In this document: one piece after another, positions 53,148 to 63,700 of the stretch
How the letters are laid out: each line of letters opens with the position of its first letter
Position numbering within the stretch: the first letter of the stretch is position 1
NCBI RefSeq assembly: GCF_024362695.1
Contig: NC_065423.1
Span: forward strand, 6,379,001-6,443,000
Length of the DNA stretch: 64,000 bases
DNA from: Pectinophora gossypiella
Lineage: Eukaryota; Arthropoda; Insecta; Lepidoptera; Gelechiidae
Direction of reading: 5' to 3'
The notes under the pieces: generated by a model
Seen by the model: the letters and a program-made list of their open reading frames with translations, nothing else
Told to the model about the DNA's origin: nothing
Databases searched by the model: none
Position numbers and translations under genes: made by a program

Positions 53148-54436
53148 CTATTCGCTTATGAAGACGGGCTCACAATCTTCAAATAAATTATGAATCCGCT
53201 GCATAAACGATTGCATTTTCTCCCACTGCGGAGTCCCCCGATCTAACTTTACTTTAAGAGTAACTTCAGCCTCTTTCCACCGCTGATCTGGTTTAGAGGC
53301 AACAGCTTTCTCGGTGTTATACACCCGGAACTCTATATAGTACTCGCCAGACTGGTTGACGAGCTCCCGGCGCACTCGACCGTTGGGGACGCGGCTGGTC
53401 AAATAAGTCTGCAGCACTGCAGACTTCGACGTCCCCGAAGTTGCTCCCGTCTCAAACCCGAAGAGTCCTCCAGGGCCAGTACTGGAAACCGAAAAATACG
53501 AATAAGTAATAATTTATATAGGTTTAAAGGAACAAAGGAATAGCTGCACAAACGTCTCCGTCACCTTATTTTGAACTATGTTCATCATAATGATATTGTT
53601 CGTAATGTGTATAATGAATTATGGAGTGTAATAAAGATATCTACACAATTATTGAACCAGCTGTCCGCCCCGGCGTCGCACGGGTGCTCGGGTGAACAAA
53701 ATACATAGGTATACGAGTAGCCTATGTTCATCAGAAATAATGTAAGATTCTAATGGTGAAAGAATTTTTCAAATCGATCCAGTAAGTTTCGGAGTCCATT
53801 CCATCCAAATATACAATTTGACAATCAAATCTTTCCTATTTATAAAATTAATAATGTAGACAAAATATGTAGAAAATTAGGTTTTGTTACATACCTCGAT
53901 GAATACGTTGCGGTCGCGCCTGCCTCGTCGTTGGCGCTCGAACGCGACTTCTTTTTAGAACTGTAACAATAATGTTTATATTGAAACGATGCAAGTGTTA
54001 CCGCCGTGCGCTACGATTTCCAATTAGAACGCTCATTATACCCATTACATTATTTTTATATTACTTTTGTTACTATTAATCAAGATACATAACATAACAT
54101 ATAATTATGCATGTATGTCAAAAGGGTAGAGATAGGGGATATGTAAGTTGTATTTGCAAATAGCGTAAAATTATCTCGAATAAAATAAAAGTAAAGTGAT
54201 AGATATTAAAGTACCTATTTAATGTTCCACTGATGGGCACGACTGTCTCACTATTAACTTCTCTCAAAAGCACACAAGATTAAAGATAATCATATTATTA
54301 ATCTTACCTAGTAGGCGTTGGGGTCGACTCCGCCGGCTTCCTCTTGCTCGCAGGCTTCTTTTTCAACACTTTTAGCGCAGACGTAGGCGCCAGCGGCAGT
54401 TGGGAGTCCGAACCGGATGAATATTCGTAGTTAGAC
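53148..54436 (-). CDS. Spliced Polinton gene of unknown function, 5' exon not located
   Basis: Three exons on the minus strand: 54436-54308, 53960-53895 and 53481-53148 (stop). All have good GT/AG ends, and all three junctions are phase 2, giving at least 176 residues. An earlier exon supplying the start codon is needed and was not found; the ATG near 54551 with donor GTAAGT does not stay in frame. The N-terminal part is low-complexity and basic (ALKVLKKKPASKRKPAESTP; SKKKSRSSANDEAGATATYS), suiting a nuclear protein. The C-terminal domain reads YYIEFRVYNTEKAVAS, then PQWEKMQSFMQRIHNLFEDC. No family recognised. It lies upstream of PolB in the same direction. Confidence 0.65.
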
Positions 54437-55660
54437 CTGAAAATTAAGAAATCGGTTAGGTACATGGTATTTAAAATGTTGTGTAAATTTATTATGTAAA
54501 AAACTCCAACATAATACATAAACTAAAAGTAAATGTAAATACTTACTAACATTTTAACAAACTTTCTTGAAGAAAAGCACTGAAGATGAAAATAACACGG
54601 ATGAGGATACCACAATTGTGGACAATTGGGAATCGATCAAAGGAATGAGTAAAGTTTAATGATTTTTCCTATTTTATAGAAAAACAATACAAATCCGTGC
54701 AAAACTGAATTATGCAAAATAAAACCTTAAATGCAAGACAATAACGGATTATGCATTGCATATTTCAAATTTTTGCATTTTGGACGCGTAGTCATCGCTA
54801 AAATGCTTAGTTGCTATTCTCACGAACAAACGAGTTAGTCGCAACACTTTGTAAAATGATACACCGCATATTCATATTAATTAGGTATTTATTACACAGA
54901 CGTAAACTTACACCTATTTCCGATGACGCAGTACGACGATGGCTCAGTGGTTAAGAGTTTGATGTTCAATGTAGGTATATGTTACAAGTTCGATTCTCTA
55001 CATACATTTTTTTCTGACTAAATTATGTACATTGAATATAAACGATAATCTTACGAAGAGGAATATCATGAATATACCTGCATACTGGTTGTGATGATTA
55101 TATAATCACGATCTAGTTGTACATTAGGTAGGTACCTAAGTTGTAATGAACAAGGAGTGCAACGTTTCAATACTGATATTTTAAATAATATTAACCTTAT
55201 TTCAACCTGCTTTGAATCGAACAATAAGTCGAACGTTATAATCACCATCATCATTACAGTTGAACAAAAACATAACAATATTTGAGTAAACGCAAAGCAT
55301 TGATTCTGCATGATGAATCAAAAGTGAAAACTTGTTCACCTTCTTCATAATGTATTGTAGGTAAACCTGTACCCTGCAATAAAAATAATTTATCAAGCGA
55401 AGTCAGTAACTGAAACTAGTTGTTTATTAAAAAGTTTCCCACGAGTCAGAGGATACCTGATTGATATAATATATGGTATAGTATAGCCCACAATCCTCAA
55501 TGCATACGAGGCACAATCTGTGTAATGTGTAATGTAATTCAGTATAGATTTTTGCCTTGACCGGGCATGACAAGTGAGCTAGAGAGTGATTTTGATTCTT
55601 TATAAATAGTTAAATTAATTGATCACACTATTAGGAAAAAGCTTCCGCTATGGGAATTAT
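54437..55660. other. Right non-coding region of the Polinton with a SINE-like tRNA head
   Basis: 54926-55006 has an A-box-like GATGGCTCAGTGGTTAAGA and a B-box-like AAGTTCGATTCTCT, fitting a degraded tRNA-derived SINE. At 54564-54660 a plus-strand frame reads KKSTEDENNTDEDTTIVDNW and ends soon after; it has no start and may be a relic. The first exon of the gene at 54436 may lie somewhere here. Nothing else is supportable. Confidence 0.45.
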
Positions 55661-55664
55661 ATCA

Positions 55665-56952
55665 TGTAAGTCAAATTCATTATGTTATTACAATTTGCTG
55701 TCCTTGAATCTAATTACGACTCACGCCAATTTGGACAGAATTTCTGACACCCATGTGGTAATTTTTGGGTCACACATTGTATCGTCACTTTTATGTCTAA
55801 TTCTAGAGATCGTTGAGCCAATCTGGCATTGAATGACAGAATCGAAGCTGTTCTTGAATTTAATGACGACTCGCGCCAATCTGGATAGAATTTCTAACAC
55901 CCATGTGGTAATTTTTGGGTCACACATTGTATCGTCATTTTTATGTCTAATTCTAGAGATCGTTGAGCCAATATGGCATTGAATGACAGGACCGAAGCGG
56001 TTCTTGAATTTAATGACGACTCGCGCCAATCTGGATAGAATTTCTAACACCCATGTGGTAATTTTTGGGTCACACATTGTATCGTCACTTTTATGTCTAA
56101 TTCTAGAGATCGTTGAGCCAATCTGGTATTGAATGACAGGTTCGAAGCTGATCTTGAATTCAATGACGACTCGCGCCAATCTGGATAGAATTTCTGACAT
56201 CCTTGTGGTAATTTTTGGGTCACACATTGTATCGTCACTTTATATCATAATTCTAGAGATCGTTGAGCCAATCTGGTATTGAATGACAGGACCGAAGCTG
56301 TTCTTGAATTCAATGACGACTCGCGCCAATCTGGATAGAATTTCTGATATTTTCGTATGGTACTTTGTGGGTCTCAAATTATATTATCACTTTAAGTATA
56401 TCATAATTCTAGAGATCGTTGAGCCAATCTGGTATTGAATGACAGGACCGAAGCTGTTCCTGAATTCAATGACGACTCGCGCCAATCTGGATAGAATTTC
56501 TGATATTTTCGTATGGCACTTTGTGAGTCTCAATTATATTATCACTTTATGTCATAATTCTAGAGTTCGTTGAGCCAATCTGGTATTAAATGACAGGACC
56601 GAAGCTGTTCTTGAATTCAATGACGACTCGCGCCAATCTGGATAGAATTTCTGATATTTTCGTATGGCACTTTGTGAGTCTCAATTATATTATCACTTTA
56701 TGTCATAATTCTAGAGATCGTTGAGCCAATCTGGTATTAAATGACAGGACCGAAGCTGTTCTTGAATTCAATGACGACTCGCGCCAATCTGGATAGAATT
56801 TCTGATATTTTCGTATGGTACTTTGTGAGTCTCAAATTATATTATCACTTTATGTCATAATTCTGGAGATCGTTGAGCCAATCTGGTATTGGATGACAGG
56901 ACAGCAAATTGTATAGAGACATGAAGCAATCTGCTAATGAATTTGACTTACA
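55665..56952. mobile_element. Nested element with inverted ends carrying a 150-bp minisatellite
   Basis: The outer inverted repeat TGTAAGTCAAATTCATTA is at 55665-55682 and 56935-56952. The inner inverted repeat TACAATTTGCTGTCC is at 55689-55703 and 56899-56913. Between them are eight tandem units; the anchor TCGCGCCAAT (TCACGCCAAT in the first) occurs at 55721, 55871, 56021, 56171, 56321, 56477, 56628 and 56779. Early units carry GTAATTTTTGGGTCACACAT; later ones carry GATATTTTCGTATGG. It looks like a non-autonomous transposon with an internal array, inserted in the Polinton's right end. Confidence 0.8.
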
Positions 56953-57027
56953 GGAAAAAACTTGATTCGAACACGGACAGACCAAAATAATTTTCTAAGT
57001 GATATTATACTTGTGATATTAAATACA

Positions 57028-57328
57028 GTGATATGAAATCCCATGATGACTCGAGCTATACTGGTGAGTGTTGTAGTTGCTAACCGATTGATCGTAATAT
57101 TAAGAACCATCGATGTTATTGGGTATTTCTAGACCATCGAAGTGAAGGGATTCGCGAAAATGTTCTTGGGCATTCTAGACCATCGAAGTGAAGGGATCCG
57201 CGAGAGCGCGCGCGATAGCGCGTTGGCGCTCGAGCGATCCGACTGAACGAAGATGGTCTAGAATGCCCAAGAACATTTTCGCGAATCCCTTCACTTCGAT
57301 GGTCTAGAATGCCCAATAACATACTACT
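57028..57328 (-). repeat. Right terminal inverted repeat, itself a hairpin palindrome
   Basis: Reverse complement of 39611-39908, including the internal ~70-bp arms and GC-rich loop. Apart from the 3-bp length difference near the inner part and divergence at the inner edge, the outer ~210 bp look identical by eye, which suggests recent integration or copy correction between ends. Confidence 0.93.
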
Positions 57329-57334
57329 GTCGTA
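57329..57334 (+). repeat. Right target-site duplication of the Polinton (GTCGTA)
   Basis: Exact copy of 39605-39610, directly after the terminal ACTACT. Removing the element and one copy would rejoin ...GTGGTGGTCGTA to GGTGGCTCAG. Confidence 0.93.
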
Positions 57335-57724
57335 GGTGGCTCAGAACAATAACTAAAGCATAGAAGGAAGGCTAAAATAAGAATTCAGAAACTATAAACC
57401 GGCTCTCTTCTAGCTTACGACACAAACTATGAGTGAGAAAAGGACAAATGATTCGCTCTTTGCTTCATTTTTTCCGAGGTTGTCACAACATGAAATGTCA
57501 TTTGGACCTATTGGACTCATTTTAACTCGGCCAAATACATAGTAACATACATAAGAAGATTTTACTTATATTTACCGAACTATTTGACACGGTCGCGTCA
57601 ACTGTGTTTACGAGTGTCTTGTGTTCAGATTGTTTTAAGTGATAATTTAACAATATTTTTCCAAATAAATGGAAAGAAACTTTTATTTATATCAAATAAT
57701 TGAGTGTCTCGACTGTGTGACATT
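57335..57724. promoter_or_regulatory. THAP gene 5' region, former shared promoter with DNAJC30
   Basis: 390 bp between the Polinton's right end and the THAP start codon. With the element removed, the DNAJC30 and THAP start codons would be about 660 bp apart and head to head, a layout typical of a shared promoter. No specific factor sites or TATA box can be defended. Confidence 0.5.
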
Positions 57725-60700
57725 ATGTCTTGTGTGGTATGGGGCTGCAGCTCACATTCAGGAAGAAAAGAAAATAGCCAACAACTTCTGTCGTTTCATC
57801 GGTAAGTTTTTTGTAATTTTCTAGTGAAATGTGAACTGCTGAACAATTTTAGGAAAGTAATATGTTTTGCTGAATAGATTTGTAGCATAAAATATTTGAG
57901 ATATCCATTATCAGGTCAGATCAGGTGGCGTTGGCGTCACGTAAACATTGACTCTGTGTTATTTTATTTTGAAAAATAGTAAATATTGGAATTTAGACGT
58001 ATAAGTGTTAAAGAGTTATTACAGACCTTATAAATAACGAGTACAAGTGTTATCTTAACGTACATCTTAAAATTAAGTGAAATAATTAAATTTATGTTTG
58101 AAAAATAACCGGTGACCATTTTGAGGTGATTACAGTGAAAATAAATAGAGTGGAATACACATCGGTTTTTTTTAATGGAATACCATGAACAGTGAGTAAC
58201 GAAACTGTGTCACGTTCGTTATTTAATAATAAAACTGTAATAATTTATGAAAACGTTTAACGGATTTTTTTTAATATAGTGAATAGTAACTTCATCTATC
58301 GGTGGGAGTAGTCAATATATTGAGAAAAAGAGCGACATCTGTGGAGGTGAGCTGGAACTTCTGAGAAAGGTGGTTTACTACGATGTACGCGAGTTAGATA
58401 GATAGTTTCTAAAAGTTTTCGAAAGAGGGCGCAACGACCTTTATGAAAAGGCTACAGAAGATGGCGCCACCGTGTAATAAATGCAAAAAACAGATCACCG
58501 ATAGACTACATCTTACATGTAATATTTGCAAACAAATTTTTCATACTGACTGCGCCAATGTTGGCTCCAAGAGATTTGATTTAATGGAGCCGGCAAAGAA
58601 AGGTTCGTGGAAATGTACTCCTTGCATAAAGAGTACGCGTACACCCATACCTCCAGCCGCACAAGTTGAAAGAAAAAATGCAAAGAGAGTAGTAAAATGT
58701 ACAACCTCAACCCCATCATCGAAAACAGGCCAGAATGTAACAGGTATAGTACCAGGAGAATCGCTTCAGAAGGAGTTAAGCGAATCAAGTACTAATATGA
58801 CAATGGCAGTCGCAGCTACAGAGGAGAACATAACGGTGAGAAACAAATTCAAAATAAACGTGGACGTAGAAAACTCTTTCCAATCTTTGTCGTCAGAAGA
58901 ATCAGAAGAGGAGAAAATGTCACAGGAAGGTATACTAAATCAAGACCGTTCAAAGAGAAAAATAAATACAAGTGGAGAACTAAAAGAAATAAAAAAAGCA
59001 ATGGCATGTATGCAAAGTAAATTAGATAACGCAAATAAACAAATAGAAGAATTACTTTTAGAGAATTATGGTTTAAAGAAAAAAGTATCAGAATTCGAGA
59101 AGTCTATTGAAACTGGCCATATTAAAGATATTTGCAGATCTCCTTCAGGATCGCCTTTGAAGTCGAAACGATCCAATAAAGCCAAGAAGAAGGGCTTCTC
59201 TGATAATTGCCAATCAAAATCAACTCATGAAGATCATATGAACAGGGTTCACACAATTGGCAACATCTCTACTCCTGGGGATAACGATCCCACAAACATG
59301 GATTCTAACGACGGAAAAACCCCGCTTTTAGATTCGAATAATACTGATTGTAATAATATGAAGGAGAGACACATGAAACAAAACCATAGATTGACACCAA
59401 TTAACTCTACACGGCACAACATATTGCTTTTGGCTGATGAATCTGGACGAAATATGCGTAAAATATTAGAAACTCTTACCGGCAGCAACTATAGCGTAGC
59501 ATCAATTTTAAAACCGTATGCGCCCCTGAGTGAAGTTGTAGCGGACATTCATACAAAGTGTGTACTGTTTAACGAAAATGATTATGTTATTATAATGGCA
59601 GGTTCATACGATAAAAATGTCATCAAATTTCAATCAGCTCTATACAGTAGTCTGAATTTTCTATCAAAAACAAATGTTATATTTAGTCAGATTTGTAACA
59701 ATGAATATTTAAATGTAGATAAACTAAATGAAATTATAAAGACAATAAGCTCAAATATCCAGAACTTGCATTATACACAATTAAGTTGTTTTGCTAATTC
59801 AAGACTTGACAAATGGAATACCAGCAGATCTTTAGTACTAGATATGATATTGATAAACCACAAAAACAAATTACAGTTGTTACCTAAGAATTATAGCGCG
59901 AAGATAGACAAGTTCCACGTGTCAACACAGACGGACAACCAGTTTTTTCGGGATTAAGCCTAAGAAGAGTGACAGTAGTAATCGTAAGGGTAATGTTAAC
60001 ATATACTATCAGAATGTCAGGGGACTACGCTCTAAGTTACCGGTCTTTTATGAGAATATTTCTACTTATTCTGCTGATCTTTGGGCAATTACAGAGAGTG
60101 GTTTGAATGAATCAGTTTATGATGGTGAACTGGTACAGAAGGGATACAGTGTGGTGCGGTGTGACCGCGCAGATGGCCGCAAGCTTGGAGGAGTGATGTT
60201 AATCGCTGCTCCAGCCCTCACGCTGCATCCTCTTCCTTTGTTTAATACGCCTAACCTAGATGACGCTCAATTTGAACTGGTTTGTGTGGATGTTTTGAGA
60301 CGTAACAAACGCCTATTTACGTGTTGTGTGGCATATATCCCCCCCAGAAGTAGTTATAACGAATATATGCGTTTATTTAATCTAGTAGAAAGATGTTGTT
60401 CCAGTAAACAAAATGTTATATTAATTGGAGATCTTAATTTGTATTCGTCCCATTTGGACGTGCAATGCTATTATGAGTGTTTCGTATCGCTCTGCGAGTT
60501 TCGCCAGTGCAATGTGATAACTAATCGCAATAACCGCTCGTTGGATGTGGTGCTGTCAAATTTAGATAATTATGAAGTAGATGTTGATGAAGAATGTGAT
60601 TGTTTAGTTCCCATTGACTCGCATCACCCCCCACTAAATATACTTTGCTCTCCTATTGCTGGATCTGTTCCTTACAAGGAAAAGACTTCTCCGAGGGTTA

Positions 60701-63700
60701 AATGTAACTCAGGTACTCAGGATTGGAGGAAGAAATGGAACTTTTACAAATGTGATTTTTATAAACTATACAACTCACTTAATTTAGTAGACTGGAATTT
60801 TTTGTACAAAGTTAATAACGCCCAAGAAGCAGTAAATTGTTTTTACCTAAAGTTAAATGAAATAATAGATAGTTGCACTCCTAAAAAACAGAATAAATTA
60901 AATAATCACACGTATTGTTATCCCGAGTGGTATACAGCTGAAATTATTAAGGATATAAAAGACAAGGCGAAATGGCATAAGTTATATAAATGTAACGGGT
61001 CCAGGTACGAATATGATATGTTTTCTTATCTCCGGGCATTAATCAAGCGTAAGGTAAAATGCTCTTATGATAACTATAAGGCTAAAATTGGAAACCAGCT
61101 TATTAAAGATCCTAAATCTTTTTGGGCCTTTGTTAATAATATAAGAACAAAGAGAAGGAAAGATCATATAACGGAAAATGGTAGGAGTTTGAGTGAAGCT
61201 GAGTGTGCAAACGCGTTCGCAGAGTATTTCCGTTCTGTATATAAAAGCAACCCCCCGCGACTCGATGCGGCGGAGGCCGCGGCAGCGGCGGGGGTGGCGG
61301 GGGAGCGTGTTCATGTGCCGCGACTAAACCTTCGCCAAGTACAGGAGGCTCTGCAGCGACTGAAGCCCAAGAGGTCAGCCGGCCCAGATGGAATACCGCC
61401 TTACATAGTAAAGGATTGTTCGGAGGCTTTAGCTCAGCCATTACTGCATATATTTAATCTATGCATAGGCAACGCTACATATCCTGAACAGTGGAAAGTT
61501 ACTAGAGTGACTCCTGTACCAAAGGGTGGTCCTGGTACCGACGTGTCGGGATATAGGCCCATTGCAGTACTTTCCACGATTGCAAAAGTGTTTGAGTCGA
61601 TTTTGTATAAAAATATATTCACACAAATTCAACCGCTTCTATCCGACTGTCAACACGGATTTCGTCCGGGAAGAGGAACCCATTCAAACCTAATGTGCTT
61701 TATGCAGTATACCGCCCCAGCAATGGACGCGAGGGTTGGAGGACAGGTGGACGTGGCTTATTTTGATTTTCGGAAGGCCTTCGATATTGTTGATAACGAC
61801 ATCCTATTGGCAAAATTAGCCAAGGCCGGATTTACTACAGCTTTGCTTAACTTTTTCACGAGCTATCTTTCAGACCGTAGGCAATATGTAGACTTTAGTG
61901 GTTATACTTCGGAGATGTATCAAACAGCGTCAGGGGTAAGTCAGGGAAGTAATTTGGGCCCATTAGAGTTTATCATTATGATTAATGACTTACCTAACGT
62001 GGTAGAGAAATCAAGATGCTTGTTATTTGCGGACGATCTTAAATTATTTCTGGAGATCAACAACATTGAAGATTGCGAACATCTACAGAAAGATATAGAT
62101 AGAGTAGTTCAATGGAGTCAGAACAACAAACTGCTTTTTAATAATTCAAAGTGTAGTTTGATGTCTTACACACGCGCGCAGCATCAAGTCTCTTATGATT
62201 ATAAAATCGATGGAGTGGATTTACCGAGAGTGACGACAGTCCGTGACCTTGGGGTACAGATATCGCATGATCTTACATTTCGAGATCATATTACGAAAAT
62301 ATGTAAAAGGTCATACAGAAACTTAGGGTTTATCTTGCGCCAGACAAAAGATTTTAAAAATGTTGTGGTTTTGAAAACATTATACAATGCCTTAGTTAGG
62401 AGTCAAATGGAGAGTTGCTCATTAGTGTGGAATCCACATGAATTAAAGTATAATCTTATGCTAGAAAGGATCCAAAATAAATTTCTGAGGCACATATACT
62501 TTAGGCAATATGGAGTCTTCCCGTATTATCCTTTAATGTATCCTACCCTTTTCTTACTTGGGATGGGAGGATATTACAAGCTGGAGGTTAGAAGGAAAGT
62601 AGCATTAACTACGTATATTTTTAAGGTATTTCGAGGGGTCCTGCATAACCCTGCGATCCTACAAGCTATCGGGCTGCAAGTCCCAAATCTACGGTTGAGG
62701 CATGGTCCGCGGAACCAAATTTTTTATATACCCAAGAGTCGCACTAATATAATGAGGCAAGATCCCGTTACCACCGCTCTAAATATATTAAATGAGGTTG
62801 CCAAGGAAATAGACCTGTTCAATTGTTCATTGGCGAAGTTCGCAGAGGCTATAATTAAAATTGTATGTGATAATAGGTAACATATTTGATAAGTTTAGTA
62901 TCTAGGTATATAAGTATAATATTGTAAATATTGAAATAATAATTTAAGTTTATATTAATGTATGTGTCTAAGTTACCGCCTTGGGCATATGCCTGTATGG
63001 TAACTTATAGTTGTAATTATTAGATAAATAAATAAATAAATAAATAAATAAATATATTATACGTTTCATCGATGAATACGGAATTGATTTGAGGTTATGT
63101 TGATTGTCCATAGTGATGTACTAAAATTATCGATACTTTTAATTTTTAGATTTCCTGTAGACGATAACAAAGAGAAAGAATGGATAATTCGCATTAATAG
63201 ACGAAATTGGATTCCAAATAAGTACAGCCGTATTTGCTCGAAACATTTTACTGCGGATTCATTTATGTGTGTTCCTAATTCAAAGTGGAGGCGTCTTCGA
63301 GACGATGCTATTCCTACATTGAACATTATAGATCAGACAGATGAAATGGTGTTTAAATTTAAATTTCAGCCTAGCCTGCATCATCTCACTGCTGGATAGA
63401 TAGATAAGATATTTGTATCATGTTATCACAACACGTTTATACTATCTATCATTCAACTACATATTATTATGTACTTAATAAACTTAGTATATACTAAGTC
63501 TGTAGTTGTTTTATGTCTAAACAATTATGAGTTGTACACGTTTTATATAAGTAAATTATTATTATCTTTGATTTCAGATATTAAATCCAAAAGTGTCGAC
63601 TGGATTTACATGAAAAGGTATATCAAATAATTTTCTTTTTTTATATTTTTAACATGATATACATATATAGAGTGTATAATTCAACCAGCTGCACAATGCA

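Larger units (their letters stand above)
39611..57328. mobile_element. Polinton/Maverick (adintovirus-like) element, 17.7 kb, complete-looking
   Basis: The element starts AGTAGTATGTTATTGGGC and ends with its inverse, is flanked by a perfect 6-bp duplication, and has terminal inverted repeats of ~0.3 kb. It carries every Polinton hallmark: retrovirus-type integrase, protein-primed-type PolB, A32-like ATPase, adenain-like protease, penton-like and hexon-like capsid genes. That set matches proposed adintoviruses, so the copy may represent an integrated virus rather than only a transposon. None of the core genes has a visible frameshift or stop. Plus-strand genes occupy 40290-47155 and minus-strand genes 47449-54436. 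The right end is non-coding and includes smaller inserted elements. Confidence 0.95.
58300..63055 (+). mobile_element. CR1/L2-like non-LTR retrotransposon in THAP intron 1
   Basis: Two long open frames (ORF1 58443-59957, ORF2 59908-62880) are followed by a short 3' UTR and a (TAAA)n tail at 63024-63055. A microsatellite 3' end instead of poly(A) and ORF1 with PHD plus SGNH-like domains are hallmarks of the CR1/L2 group. The 5' boundary is approximate because no target duplication was found. Both frames are open, so the copy may be young. Confidence 0.85.

Noticed and set aside
55721..56227. 168-codon minus-strand protein of 50-residue repeats
   Set aside because: Openness follows from a 150-bp tandem unit; later units carry indels that break the frame and the array is bracketed by transposon-like ends.
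61133..61441. 102-codon minus-strand frame rich in proline
   Set aside because: Antisense of the Ala-rich linker in LINE ORF2.
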